Source: Azolla caroliniana (taxonomy: Eukaryota > Polypodiophyta). Taken from it: DNA of 64,000 bases. The DNA is taken from contig JBHGNT010000016.1 in the NCBI GenBank assembly GCA_043228905.1, positions 13,454,001 to 13,518,000 of the forward strand, written 5' to 3'. The notes under the pieces were generated by a model. The model was not told the origin of the DNA, searched no databases, and saw nothing but the letters and a program-made list of their open reading frames with translations. A program made the position numbers and the translations under genes. Positions 42,316 through 54,920 of this stretch are shown here, piece after piece (the stretch's first letter is position 1; each line of letters starts with the position of its first letter).

Positions 42316-44010
42316 ATGGCCTCTACCTTCCCTTCCAACATCTGCACCACTCTACTCATGATTGGCTGGCTCCCAGGATCGGCTCGCACGCACAGCATGG
42401 CTACCTCCACCATCCTCATGGCTTGCTTCTCATCATAGATCTTCTTCTTCACCTCACCCATGCCATAGCTCATGACCCTCTCGTCCACGAGCTCCATCAC
42501 TCCCTCGCACAGATTCCGGCTCATGTCCAACTTCTGCCTCATGCTCTCCAATCTCTCACTCTTCTCCTGCTCACGATCTCGAGGAGCAAGATTCTGTAAC
42601 TGTACACATCACACTTCTCGGTCACGGCCACGTCGGTTATCCATTCGGGCGCCAAGTATCCAGGGGTCCCCCTCATCATGGTCACGACCGCGCTCTCTTC
42701 ACCTCTTACCACTCTTCGGGACATCCTGAAATCCGAAATCTTTGGGAAGAAATCGGCTCCCAGCAATATGTTCTGTGGCTTGAGATCCATTTGTATGATT
42801 CTGTCCTCACACTCTTTGTGCAAGTATTCCAAGCCTTTGGTAGTACCCAAGGCTATGTCGAATCGCCTCTCCCAAGTCAAGATGGGTTGCTGGTGGTTCT
42901 CCTTACTCTTGTCGGTCTTCAACTTATCTTTGTGGGTTTTACTGAAGATCCAAGCATCCAAGGATCCATTTTTCCTGTATTCGTACACAATGAGCTTGTG
43001 CAAGGTACCTTCGAGGCAGAAACCAATCAAGCGGACAAGGTGAAGGTGTCATTGAGCTGCTTCACGACTATGGGCGTGCCATCGTCCATAGCCCCGTGGA
43101 AGACTTTGTCGAAGCCACCACTCCCAAGCTGGTCAGAGAAGCCACACGTGTTTTGATGCATCTCTTTCCATGTGAACCGTTGCGGCTTTGTCCCTTGGAG
43201 TGAGGCACCCAGGAGCTCAGTTTCCATGTCGTTATGATCTTCCAGTTTCCTGGCTTGTAGTCTTCTTCTCCTGCACAGATATCCAGCCACCAATATGGCT
43301 ATAATTGTGATGACTGCTGATACTGGTAGTCCTACTCGAATGAATAGAGATGAGGGTGAGGATGGAGTAGGGATGTTTATGACTTTCAATAATGCCTGAA
43401 ATTCATTAGAAGCAGAAGCATTCACTACTATAATGGTGGCAACATGACCGTGGATGAGGAAGCAAGAACCATCTGATGATGATGGCTCCCAGAATGTGGC
43501 CATGCAAGAGCAATGGTCCTTACAGCTCTCCCAACAGTTTTCTGCAGAAATGTTTCTCTGCTCAGGTGACCGGAAAGTGTTCGAGAAGTAATGGGCCCCA
43601 TCCCATGTATGACTGAACGATTCGCCGAATAATTTAGTGTTGAATCAGACAGAGTAGTACAGTCTTGAGCTTGCAGCTTGATTTAGGGCTTGTGGGATCC
43701 TGAAGCACATATGTTTGTGATCCTCCACAATCTGAAGAGCTATTTTGGAACTCTTCTTGGACACACGGTAGAATCCGCAAAAGAGAGGCAATCAGCATGG
43801 ATTCAACGATCTTCCATCCAAGAGACTGGCGAAGTTCCTCTAGACCGCGGTGCTGTTGGGATATTTAGTTTCATTGAGTGTGTCTACAGGCATGAAGGTC
43901 TCCATCACTTTCCAGCCTAAGGAATGTGCCATATGTTATTGTCAAGTTATTGGCTTCATACTCCTTTCTCGTATCCTCAAATTCAAATGCTTTCGATTCT
44001 TCAGGCAGAT
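42316..44010 (-). pseudogene. S-domain receptor-like kinase pseudogene (SD2-type)
   Basis: Minus strand. Ectodomain remnants (44010-43510) include CFRIPQALNQ and a Cys-rich PAN-like segment NCWESCKDHCSCMATFW. A transmembrane helix (VGLPVSAVITIIAILVAGYL) is followed by basic residues and the kinase: glycine loop LGSGGFDKV, VKQLN lysine, LIGFCLEG, VYEYRKNGSLDAWIF, catalytic loop RIIQMDLKPQNILL, SDFRMSRRV in place of DFG, GTPGYLAPEW, and subdomain XI (MLCVRADPGSQPIMSRVVQM). About 24 codons carrying the helix-C region are missing at 43027-43045, with a frameshift. Another shift lies near 42540. The altered HCD and DFG motifs rule out normal activity. Such kinases sit in the plasma membrane. It is the only sizeable host-gene relic here. 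Confidence 0.82.
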
Positions 44011-44011
44011 A

Positions 44012-44330
44012 ACCACAATCATATTGTTATGTAGATAGTCCCTCCATGTGGGGGAGTCGGCCAAAAAGCCGACTTGAGAGTCGGTTGGCTGAAATCAGCT
44101 CAGAAGCCGAAATGAGTTGGCTGGTTGAAATCGGTTGAGAAGCCGGAACCACAATCATATTGTTGTGTAGATAGTCCCCCCTTGTGGGGGGAGTTGGCTC
44201 GTTGAAATCGGCTAAGAAGCCGAAATGATTTGGTTGGCCGAAATTGGTTGAGAAGCCAAAATGAGTCGACTGATCGACATTGGTCGAAAAGCCAAAATGG
44301 TATTTGATCGATTGGAGTCATCCGAATAGA
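44012..44330. repeat. tandem duplication, about 136-bp period
   Basis: ACCACAATCATATTGTTATG at 44012 recurs at 44148 with one change, each time followed by GTAGATAGTCCC, a G-run and (GA)GAAGCCGAAATGA-type words. More degenerate AGAAGCC(A/G)AAATG units continue to about 44300. Non-coding; possibly a piece of LTR. Confidence 0.75.
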
Positions 44331-44429
44331 ACTTCGAACAAAATGGTATATGTATACGAGATGAGCTAGTATATATAGTGAGTCAAACTAGTTGTGTTTG
44401 TATGTGGGATAACTCACTGAGAGTAATCC

Positions 44430-45060
44430 GTGAGAGATCAAGCTATGCTCGTACTAAACAAATTGATCATGTTCTTGCAAGCTGTGAATGTCCGGAACCA
44501 GAAAGATCCTGGAGTTCTTCTAGAGGATACGACTACCGAGAGTGGCCTCACCAATACATGGGGAAATGTGTGGGACATCTTCGTTCGATACAGAAAGAGG
44601 GGACAATGGCACGGTGATGAAGAAAAGAGGGCTGTGGAACTGATGCTGAGGCCAAGATTTGTAGCAGAAGACCACCGAACACGACCTCAGGAGACTACAA
44701 CCAAGAAGGTAATTGACGCAACCATAGTGGAGCAGCTGCTAAAGGAGATGGAGAATCTCAAGATTTCCATGGTGAAGAAATCAGAAGACTAACCCACAAG
44801 TTCCAAGTATATGAACTGTCGGACGGATTGTGATAAGCATCAGGAAGCTCTATGATGGGATCTCGTCTACTATGAAGGAAATCAGATCCATTCGATGGAC
44901 TCTCAGAAGCCACTCCAGCCAAACTTTCGAAAAGGCGCCATGAAGAAGGTCCTAGAGGAGAAGATGGCGGCAAAAAGCAATTATGGGACAACTGCGGGAA
45001 TATGTGTGGGAGAAACATCTAGAGCAAAGTCGTCATTCTAGTTGGAAGTGCTAGAAATCT
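44430..45060 (+). pseudogene. Gypsy-A2 Gag fragment
   Basis: Reads LIMFLQAVNVRNQKDPGVLL, WDIFVRYRKRGQWHGDEEKR, VEQLLKEMENLKISMVKKSE, then the zinc-knuckle region, which has lost its first cysteines (a short deletion near 44815 compared with Gypsy-A), then stops. The N-terminal Gag half is missing. Confidence 0.75.
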
Positions 45061-45089
45061 CCAAGAAAACCGACTCTTATGAAATCTAG

Positions 45090-46096
45090 AGCACCGCCAA
45101 AGGCATCCGAGAAGCTACAGGATGGGAGTGCCCCGTAGATAAAAATAGCGTACTAAACACCTTATGTCAATTACATGAGGTGTATGTAGATGAGAAACAA
45201 CGATGCAGGGATGATGCGACCGGACCATCGAAGACGCTAGAGAGCTGGAAATTTGAAGGAAATGGAAAAGGAGAAACAACTCCAACATTCAAACTCACTT
45301 TGGACATCGAACAACAGACAGACCTAAAGAAGGTGTTTGAAGAGAAAATCCTTGATAGTCAGGTGGAATTTTCTCTCTGAGAATTGCTCGGAATAACAAT
45401 GAAAGAGTTCGACGATCTCCTCATGGATCTCATGAAGAGAAAGAAGCTACAGAGGAATCAAATGCTCCAAGGGTGAATGTGAATACTATTCTAATGAACG
45501 ATATGGAAGTGGAGGATGAGATTCCAAACTCTCACTACACAAAGACACACTGCACACGAGCAACTACGGAGACTCCGGTCCGAATTGGAAACGTCAAAGA
45601 GCCCTTGCATGTGTTGATTGACCATGGATCGGAGATCAATTTGATGTCCAAGGAGTTCTACCGGAAGGGGAAGTGGCTTATAAACATGAATCATGGATGG
45701 AAGATTCGGGCAACCACTAAAGCAACAGAAGACTTATTTGCGGCTTGTTCGGATGTGATGGTGAAGATCAGAGATGTGGAGATTGATCAAAATTTCTTCG
45801 TGCAAGATGAGATCTCACATTCCATAATACTCGGGCAACCCTTTATCATGGCTTTGCGAACAATTTCTGATTGTGCCATCGAATCACGAAAGGAACAAGA
45901 GAGAGCTCTTGTCCCAAACAAAAATGGAATTTTAAAGCGGACTATTGCAAAGTGGGGAAGTGATAGTCTGAGAAGCCCTAATACCTCACATAGGAAGAAA
46001 ACTCTCAGAGAGAAACAAGTGCGAATTAGTCCAGATGGGGCATCTACTTACATGGCCGTGACTAGAGAAATGAAGAAAGAACTCCGGAAGATGTAG
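45090..46096 (+). pseudogene. Gypsy-A2 protease region
   Basis: GIREATGWECPVDKNSV, TLDIEQQTDLKKVFEEKILD, a TGA near 45378, then NVNTILMNDMEVEDEIPN. The retropepsin core VLIDHGSEINLMSKEFY (active-site-like DHGS), FFVQDEISHSIILGQPF, ends at a TAG (46094-46096). Retropepsin cleaves Gag-Pol. The 45473-46096 stretch is the best-preserved protein of family A in this window. Confidence 0.8.
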
Positions 46097-47496
46097 GATG
46101 AGCTATGGTCTACATCAATTATAAAAGAAGACAAAGAAATCATGGGAGTGGTCGAAACAGTTATCTATGGAAGCATGCTACAATGACTTGAAGAGCTTGC
46201 GAAAGAGAATACCCAAGGAGACCGGGTAGTTTCGGTAGAATCAGACGAGATGTACGAGATCATTGCAAAAATGGGGCCAAATGTGCTCCACAAAGAAGAA
46301 ACAATGGTATGTATGAAATACAAGACTGTGGAAAAGAAGGTGAAACTGTCCGTGGGACCGTTACCTGCCAATAGTGAACAAAAGAGGAAAGAAGTCTTGG
46401 GAGATTCGACACTTCGAAAGTGCGTGGATATTGGACATACCTTCACGAATGAGACCCGGAAGAAACTCTGGATTGGTGGAGATGGGTTCCTCTTACCAAA
46501 GGAAGAAGAAAGATTTCATGAGATGTTGGAGCAGCATGGAAAAGCATTCACATTCACATCAAGAGAGTGGAGCCGATGGTGATCTTCACGATTGAACATG
46601 TGTCGTGGAAACTGAAGCCGATTCCAGTGACACGGGCGCATATTCCGAAAATCATTGATTTGCTCAAGGAGAAGATGGGGATGGGGATTCTAGAGCCATC
46701 AAATGCACCGTACTCAAATAGAGGGTTTACAGTTCTGAAGAAGAATGGGTCACTCTGGTTCATTCAAGATTTGCAATTGGTGAACAAGGTCATGGTCCAA
46801 AACTCCGGAGTCGGTCCGAATTTGCAGAAGCGTTTGCCAGACGTGCGATATACTGTATCGGAGACCTATACTCTGGATATGACCAATTTCAACTAGCCAT
46901 GGATAGCCAAGATATCACTACAATGCGGACACCGATAGGATTATTCCGAATGTGTATGTTACCACAAGGAGCGACAAATTAGGTCGCATATATGATGAAT
47001 GCGATGAACAAGGTGCTTTGAGACTGCATTCTGGACATAACAATGCTGTTCCTAGATGGCATTCCAAAGAAAGGATGTGCGGTGGAAGAAAAGGATGAGA
47101 ATATGGATGATCAGGGATTTCGAAAGTTCATAGTTGACCATATTCGCGTTTGTGAGAAGATGTGCACTTAACACTCTCTAGAGAAAAATCAGTATTCGGA
47201 CAAAAATAGATACTGGTAGTTGGTCATCTATGTGGGCCCTACGCTTGAAGACCGTCACCAGTAAAGATCGATGTGATTCAAGTTATGAAAGAAATATGCG
47301 GGTCACAATCTAAAGTTCATAGGTTACTCGGGGCATGTGCATTCTATCATATATGGATTCCACACTATACACACATTGCCAACCCACTCTATCACTTGCG
47401 ACAGAAGGGGAAAATGTTCGAATGGAATCCGGAGCACACCGAAGCCGTGAAGAACTTGGAGAAAGAACTACGCAGGGGGGTAGCCTTAAGAAGCCG
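46097..47496 (+). pseudogene. Gypsy-A2 reverse transcriptase remnants
   Basis: Recognisable pieces: PIPVTRAHIPKIIDLLKEKM and GILEPSNAPYSNRGFTVLKKNGSLWF (RT entry), QDLQLVNKVM, then decayed fragments through about 47270. After that come a tether-like segment HRLLGACAFYHIWIPHYTHIA and NPLYHLRQKGKMFEWNPEH. The YxDD catalytic block is not readable. Several frames and stops. Confidence 0.75.
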
Positions 47497-47544
47497 GTTC
47501 TCACCGGGCCTTCATCATCCCATCTGGAGGAACAGAGATCCTAA
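47490..47544 (-). repeat. remnant of Copia-F 3' LTR
   Basis: CCGGTTCTCACCGGGCCTTC onward to GATCCTAACA matches 55258-55312. The minus-strand polypurine tract AAGGGGGAG follows at about 47547-47556. Confidence 0.8.
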
Positions 47545-47556
47545 CAAACTCCCCCT

Positions 47557-50500
47557 TCACTCCGGCATGGGATGTCTGGGTAGTCCAATTCGCTTTCGGC
47601 ATGCGTCCAGCTTGTCGGGCATCAGCACCTTGGTCAACATATCTGACCCATTCTCCTCTGTGTTAATCTTCGTCAGCATGAACTCTCGATCTTCCACTTG
47701 CTCCCGGATCCAGTGGTACCTCCGCTGGATGTGCTTCGTCTTGGAATGATACGCCGTGTTCTTTGCAAGGTGGATGACACTTTGATTGTCGCAATAGAGC
47801 CTGTATTCCTCTTGTTGGATCCCTAGCTCTCCGATGAAGTCCTTCATCCATAATATTTCCTTGCCGGCTTCCACAGCCGCCATGTACTCCACCTCCGTGG
47901 TTGACAACGCAACCTTCTTCTGCAACCTCGACTGCCACGAAACAGCTCCACTTGGATATGTCATAACATATCCCGATGTTGACCGGCTGGTATCCGCATC
48001 AGCCGACATATCTGAATCGGTGAAACCGTTAAGTTGGGGTTTACCGGAGCCGAATCGGAGACACATACTTGAGGTGCCTTTCAAGTACCGGAGTATCCAT
48101 TTTACCGCATTCCAATGCTCCTTGCCGGGATTGCTCATAAACTGGCTCACCACTCTGATTGCATATCCGATATCCAGTCAGGTACACACCATTGCGTACA
48201 TTAAGCTCCTAACGGCAGAGGCATAAGGTATCTTCATCATATCCACCTTCTCTGCCTTCTTCTTCGGGCTTTGCTTGCCGGAAGTGTCGATCCAACCGGT
48301 TTCGCGTCTGACATGTTGAACCATTGAAGCACCTTTGTCACGTATTTCTCCTGTGACAGCCACAATTGCTTCTTTGACCGGTCCCGGATGATATGCATCC
48401 CTAGTATCTGTCTTGCCAGACCTAGCTCTTTCATTGAGAAGGTCTGGTTCAGAGCCTTCTTCAGCATCCGTATCTTGACTTGGTCTCGTCTGACGATCAA
48501 CATGTTGTCCATGTACAGGAGGAGTATCAAGAAGTCTCCACCTTCGAACTTCTTCACAAATACGCAGTGATCGGCCTGCATCTTGTGGTACCCTTGATCG
48601 GTCATGAAGGAGTCGAACTTCAAGTACCATTGCCGGGGAGCCTGCTTCAAACCGTAGACGCTCTTCTTCAACCGGCAAACCAAGTGCTCCTTCCCTTTCT
48701 TCACAAATCCCTCCGGTTGCTGCATGTAGATCTCCTCTTCGAGGTCGCCGTGGAGGAACATCGTCTTCACATCTAACTGCTCTACCTCAAGATCCATGCT
48801 TGCCGCTATGCTCAGCACGGTCCGGATGGAAGTCATCTTTACTACCGGGGCAAATATCTCGTCGAAGTCCATGCCCTTCTTCTGCCGGAACCCTTTCACC
48901 ACGATCTTTGCTTTGTATCTTGGGGGGTTGCAGGCATCTCCATGTTTCAGCTTGTACACCCACTTGTTTCGGAGTGCCCTCTTTCCTTTCGGGAACTCCA
49001 TCAATTCATACATGTGGTTCTCATGCAGGGAATCCATCTCGTCCTACATGGCACTCAACCACTTGCGGCTATGGGTGTCCTCCCTAGATTCTTCGAAGCT
49101 CTCCGGCTCCCCGTCATCGGTTAGCAACACACGTTCTGCATTCGGAAATCTCCGGGGGGACTTCTTTCCCAGAGAGGATATCTCCGTCCCCGGTTTTCGG
49201 TAACCAGCTCCTATGTCTGTTTTTCATCCGAATCCGATTCGGGGTCTTGTTCGGTTCCGGTTTCAACTTCCTCTCCTTCTTCTGCCGGTTCGATATCCTC
49301 ACCGTAACCGGCCGGTTCTTCGAGTGTCAACCGGCTCTTAGCCGGGTAGGTCCGTATCTCATCAAACTAATCCTTACCGGTTGACTCGGAGTTCATTATC
49401 TTCTTCTCCGACTCCCAATCGGCAAGGGTCTTGTCCTCCATGAAGATAATGTCTCGACTCCGGAAAACCTTCTTGTCGACCAGATCCCACACTCGGTAGC
49501 CGAACTTATCATCGCCGTATCCAAGGAATATGCAAGGCCGGGACTTTGGATCCAACTTTGCTCTCCGGTCCTTTGCAACATGCACGTAAGCGAGACACCC
49601 AAACACCTTCAGATGCCAGTAAGACACTTCCTTACTGGTCCACACTCTCTGTGGCGTGTCTCCGTCCAAGGGTACTGAGGGTGATCTATTTATCATGTAA
49701 GTTGTTGTCGTCAGGGCCTCAGCCCAAAACGTCTTGGGTAACTTGGCATGTGCTAGCATACTCCGGACCCTCTCCATTATGGTCCAGTTCATCCTCTCGG
49801 ACAGCCCATTCGAGCCAGATTCCCTTCGAGTGGCAGTACTCCTCAAACTGCCCCCGGTATTCGCCTCCCTTATCTGCTCAAACCTCCTTTAGCTTCCGGC
49901 CAGTTTCTCTTTCCACTCTTGCGTGGAAGTCCTTGAAGACAGATAACACCTGATCCTTGATCTTCAGCGGTGTGGCCCACAGGTTTTGGTTGTGGTAATC
50001 TATGAACGTCACAAAGTACTGTGATCTAGCATGTGACTTCGTGTCCACTTCCCACACATCGGTATGCACCAGCTCCAATGGTGCATTATGTCTCGTCGGT
50101 GGGCTTGAGTGGAAGGAGGTTCGGTTTTGCTTACTGGCTAGGCAGTCTGTGCACTTCTCAAGATGCACGTCTTTCACCGGAATGAGGTTGTCATCGGCAA
50201 GCCTCTTCATCCCCTTCTCGCTCACGTGACACAGTCTCTTGTGCCACAGCTCACCGGCAGTGTCAGATGCAACATTCACTTCATCCTGGCATAACCGGGC
50301 ATTCATTAGGTACAGAGTGTTGACTTTCCGGGCCCGAGCCACTATTAGCCTCCCTTTGCTAAATTTCATGACTCCGTTCCGGATGCTACCCGTGTAGCCT
50401 TCATCGTCTAGCCGACCGGCTGACATTAGGTTTAGTCGAACCTCTGGAACGTGTCGAACATCCTTCAGTAGCAGCTTGCATCCGGTTGATGTCATCAACA

Positions 50501-51551
50501 TCACATCTCCTATGCCGATAATTCGGCATGTCCCTTCATTCCCCATCTGGACACAACCGTGCTCACCGGTTGTGTAGGATGAGAAGCATTTTCGGTCTGG
50601 GGTCAGGTGGAACGACGCTCCGGAATCAACAACCCACGTTGTCTCATCGCTGGCAAGGTTCAACTCACTCTCCTCGGTGATGAGCATCAACTCCTCTTCA
50701 CTTGCCGCGATTGCCGTCGTTCCCTTCCAGTCTTGTCCTCTCCGATCCGAACCGTTTTGGTCCGGTGACTTCTTCGAATCGGTACCGTCGATTCCCTTGT
50801 CTTTCCGGAAATGCTGACAGTTCTTCTGGAAGTGTCCCGGCTTGCCGCAATAGAAGCAAGTGGGCCTCCCCCTTGACTTTGACTGTGTCCCCGACTTTTC
50901 CCGGTTCTAGGGACTCTGATTCCTTTGTCTTCCGCATTCAGATTCAGTAAGGAGCGCTTTGGAGTCAGAGCTCGTATCCTTGTCTTTCCAACGCACCTCC
51001 TCATCTAGCAAGCTCGACTTGACTCTTTCTAGGGATAATTGTTTTCCTTCCGGCCTTGCGTAGCCCAAAGTGACAACTAACTTCTCCCAACTATCTGGGA
51101 GGGAACCGAGCAGGAGTAGAGCAAGTACCTCATCGGCGAGAGGTACTTCCAATGAGGTTGCCTAGTGAATCAGCCCCTGGAAGGCATTCATGTGCTCTGC
51201 CATACTGGAGCCGTCTTGGTACTGAAGCCTCACTAGCTTCTGAAATACTGAAACCCGATTAACAGCATTCTTGTTCTCAAACATAATGTCGATCTTCTCC
51301 CAGAGTTCATGAACCTTGCTCTCTTCATTGAAGTTGTTGTACAGGCTCATGTCGATGAAGCACCGGATGTATGCCATTGTCTTCATGTGCGTCACCTCCC
51401 ACACCGTGGCGTCGATCTTGTTCGGTCACTTGTCCCCGAACTGAACCGGAAACCAAAGATCTTTGACCATGAGCATGGCCCTCATCTTCGACTTCCACAC
51501 TAAGTAGTTGGAGCCAGTGAGCTTGAACATGCCTCCCAATGAATCTTCCAT
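47557..51551 (-). pseudogene. Copia-F Gag-Pol polyprotein, degenerate
   Basis: ATG at 51551 (MEDSLGGMFKLTGSNYLVWK, a copia Gag start). Zinc knuckle near 50870-50830 (CFYCGKPGHFQKNCQHF, readable across a frame change), protease TWVVDSGASFHLTP, integrase (LWHKRLCHVSEKGM, CTDCLASKQNR, HTDVWEV). The catalytic DNGGE block is disturbed near 49850 and a frame change follows at SNGLSERMNWT. RT has FDEIFAPVVKMTS, SVYGLKQAPRQW and YMDNMLIV (YVDD altered to YMDN). RNase H has DSDMSADADTSRSTSGY, TEVEYMAAVEAGKE and SDMLTKVL. Stops at 51162, 50907, 49367 region and elsewhere. Non-functional. Confidence 0.88.
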
Positions 51552-51567
51552 TTTTCTGTGTCATTTC

Positions 51568-51579
51568 GCTCTGATACCA
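51568..51579 (-). other. tRNA-iMet primer-binding site of Copia-F
   Basis: The minus strand reads TGGTATCAGAGC, three bases from the LTR. Confidence 0.93.
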
Positions 51580-51582
51580 GAT

Positions 51583-51785
51583 TGTAGAAAATATGCGGAG
51601 TATTCATCGGCCACAATCGAGACTTAGATCACTTAATGATAATCAAACACAGAAGAAATGAGAAATGGAAGTAAGTACACAAACATAAGAGAATGCACAC
51701 GATGTTAACGTGGAAACCCTAAATGGGAAAAACCACATGAGCCCACAGACTCCGAACTATCACTATGTAAGGAGAATACAATAGA
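51583..51785 (-). repeat. Copia-F 5' LTR, part before the LINE
   Basis: About 200 bp from TGTAGAAAATATGCGG. It is interrupted by the LINE and continues at about 54985-55312. Confidence 0.75.
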
Positions 51786-51788
51786 GGG

Positions 51789-52937
51789 GTGGCATGTTTG
51801 ATTAAGAAGGAAATAGAGAAATATGTGTCAATCATAAAAAATGATGAAAATAAATGCTACATATGGCTCAAAATAGAAACACCTAATGATTTACCCACTT
51901 TTGTAGTTGGATGTTACATTCCTCATCAAGATTCTAACTTTTATGCTTGTTTGGATAAAGATCAACCGTTTGCCAATCTAGAAGATGATATTGCTTATTT
52001 CAAATCCAAAGGGGAAGTTATTGTCTTTGGTGACATGAATGCTCGTACAAGAAGTTTCCAACTTGATTCACAAGAATCTTTCATGCCACATATCTCAAGG
52101 ATGCAAGAGGATATGCAAATGTATAACCGCTCTTCTAGCGATGAAAAAGATCTGGACCAATTTGGGAAGTTACTCCTACAAATGTGCAATAGTACCGGAT
52201 TGCTTATTGCAAATGGTATTTCCTTATGGCCCAACACTAATGGTTTTACATGTAGAAAACACAACGGAAATAGTGTGATTGATTATGTGCTACTTTCCGA
52301 AGGTATTTTGGATTGTATACATAAATTCTCACTTGGTGAATGGACACCAGAATCCGATCATAGGCCTTTATGTATTGATCTCAAATGTATGCACAGGTTT
52401 GATTGTGAGAAGGCTATTGAAGATAATAAACAACCGCACTTGAGCATGAACCTTAAGCGAGCACCCATGTATTCCAAGATGGTTGAGGATATGTTACAAA
52501 TGACAAAGATACAACATGGTGCCACATTAGAATGCAAATGGGAAGCTTTCAAGAAAGTCATTCACTCATGTACAAAAAAATGTTTTTCGACCAAGCGCAC
52601 ATCTTGGAAATGCACCAAGAAACTTAGGAAAAAATGGTTTGATAAAGAATGTTGTGAAGCTCGAAAGTGCCTTATGGTTTTGGATGTAGTTAAGGATAAA
52701 GAGAATTACCAAAAGCATTTGCATGAGTATAAAAGCCTTATTCAAAGAAAGAGAAGAATATGGGAAGTTACTCAACAATTTATCCAAACGCAAGAGAAAG
52801 CACATGCATGTGCTAAATTTTGGGGAAATCTAAAGGGAAAACATGTTGAGAGTTATGGTGACTTAACTCTTCACGACTTGTCTATGCATTGTAAGAATTT
52901 ATATGAGTTATCTCTTGCCGGAAAGATGATGTGTTAA
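51789..52937 (+). pseudogene. LINE endonuclease domain (APE-type), N-terminally truncated
   Basis: The C-terminal two-thirds of an APE-type endonuclease: VGCYIPHQDSNFY, VIVFGDMNARTRSF, NSVIDYVLLS, WTPESDHRPLCIDL. These are the metal-binding and catalytic Asp/Asn/His blocks. The N-terminal Asn and Glu motifs are missing, so it starts mid-domain. A linker rich in Lys/Cys follows. Stop at 52935-52937, then a short broken linker to RT. The enzyme would nick target DNA to prime reverse transcription. Confidence 0.83.
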
Positions 52938-54920
52938 GGTTCTCTTTCACATATGCCTCCCTTCTTTACAATTGAAGATATATGCATAATTGGCCTCTCG
53001 AAAGGCAAGCGATCTTCAATGTCTAAAGGTTGAAATGCTCAAATGGACGGGAAAGGAAGCACATATATGGATAAGCGATATGTTTAATGATGCATTGCAA
53101 CATGGTATGCCGCACGATTGGACTACAAATTGGATCAATCTTTACATAAAGGTGGAGATATAAATAATGTAAAAAACTATCGAACCATCATGGTTGGCTC
53201 ATTAATGGAAAAACTATTTGGATGTATAATGGAATCAAAGATAAGTGTATGGGCTGAAAAAAGTGGTAAGAGAGCTTATGGACAAGCTGGCTTTCGGAAA
53301 CACCATAGCACCATTGATCACCTTATCACCCTTCGAGTATTAATGGAGGAAAGTCGCCTTAGAGGTAAAGGTTTATATTGTTGCTTTGTAGACTTCAAGA
53401 AAGGTTTTGATATGGTACCTTCTGAGCATCTTTGGAGGCAAATGGAAGAACTTTGAGGTGCCAAGTGAATATATGCTTGCAATTTCCCGAATTTATGAGA
53501 AGGTTATATGTTGTGTGCGCATGAGAGATAAACTTTCAGATTTTTTCAAAAGCACTATTGGTGTTAAGCAAGGATGCCCACTCTCACCAACACTATTTGG
53601 TCTATGCATTGATGAATTGGAAGAAATGGTTACCAAGTTTGCAAAGGAAGAATGTGTTGAAGAAGTTGCCATTGGGAATGTTGTGATTATGCTTTTGCTA
53701 TATACAGATGATGTAGTGCTTTTTGCAAATACTTTAGGAGATGCACAAAAGCTTATGAAGGCATTGGAAATTTTTTGCATGCATACTAAATTAAGTGTCA
53801 ATAGCTCTAAAACAAAGATTATGCTTGTGAAGAGCCAAAAAAGAGATAAACCATGCCTTATGTACAACAATGAGCCACTTGAATGTGTGGAAAGCTTCAA
53901 ATATCTTGGTCTTGATTTTCCTTCAAATCATAGATGGAATGAATGTGCTACACGCCACTTAGAGGCGGGCAAGCGAGCATACTATGCATTTGAGAACACG
54001 TGCAATCTTGGAGATATTAAGTGTTGGGTCCTCAAGAAATATCTTTTCGACACTTTGGTGACACCGGTTCTTCTCTATGGGGTGGAAGTATGGGGCGGTA
54101 GCATCCCTAAATCTATGTGGAAAGAGTTTGAAAATGTCAAAAAGCATTTTCTTACCAAGTTTGTACAAGTTAAGAAACAAACGCCCTACACCCTCCTCCT
54201 TGAGATAGGATCGCTTCCCATTGAGATCATGGCCATGGAAAGGGTTGTTGAATACATGCTTAAGGTTCAAAAAAGTCCCTCACATCGACTTCCTAGAATT
54301 GTGTGGGAAGCAAGCAAAAAGATCCAAAAGACGCATAAAAGCAAAATTTTGTGTTCCGGTTGGATGCAAGATATAGAAAAATGGTTTGGTAGACGGGATG
54401 CGAGACACTTGCTTCATGATGCATCATTAGATTCCTCTGTAAATGAGGCATTTTTGCAACGCCAATGTATCATGACATGGGACAAATGTGGAGGCTCACG
54501 CTTCACACATTATACTACACATGTTGCACCTAACTACAAAACCATATTCTTTGCGGAACGGGAAATCGTACACATCCATACATGTTAGAGCCCATACCAT
54601 TATTTGCCATTCGAACCATTGCTTCCATGCGACTTAGCTCACATGCATTGCGATGTGAAACAGGGCGTTGGGGTACAAGTGATGAGAGTGGTCGGCTATG
54701 CACACTTTGCCCTAAACAAGTTCGCGAGTCTGAGTATCACACTTTGATACAATGCTCTGCCTTTGATCATATTCGACCATGCTTTCCATATCTCTTCGAT
54801 CGAGCCCAATCTTTGCATGAATTCCTCTCACAACCACAATGTGCACTCTCGATTGCAACATTCATTGGTAAAGTTCTTGAACATCGAGAGTCACTACTCA
54901 CTTTCACACGTATCACATGA
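52938..54920 (+). pseudogene. LINE reverse transcriptase and C-terminal zinc finger
   Basis: RT blocks: WINLYIKGGDINNVKNYRTI, GQAGFRKHHSTIDHLITLRV and CFVDFKKGFDMVPSEHLW. One-base frameshift near 53450. Then QGCPLSPTLFGLCIDELEEM, LLYTDDVVLFAN (catalytic YxDD) and KYLGLDFP. A C-terminal region has HYTTHVAPNY, a stop at 54586, then GRWGTSDESGRLCTLCPKQV and a CX2C...HX4C zinc finger (CTLC...HTLIQC), ending at 54920. Confidence 0.87.

Larger units (their letters stand above)
44430..47496 (+). mobile_element. Gypsy-A2, second copy of family A, fragmentary
   Basis: Plus-strand copy of the same family as 1-8923, lacking a recognisable 5' LTR. It retains part of Gag, the protease region and pieces of RT up to VKNLEKELR, where Copia-F begins. 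It contains the uninterrupted version of the Copia-1 target (TTACATGAGGTGTATGTAGA at 45171). Confidence 0.85.

Noticed and set aside
44012-44330. CRISPR-like array.
   Set aside because: Only two clear long units with degenerate GAAGCC words, no regular spacers, in a eukaryotic repeat setting.
54586-54588. LINE stop before the zinc finger as a possible frameshift or readthrough signal.
   Set aside because: The truncated copy at 15535-16010 reads through this point without a stop, so it is more likely a simple lesion.
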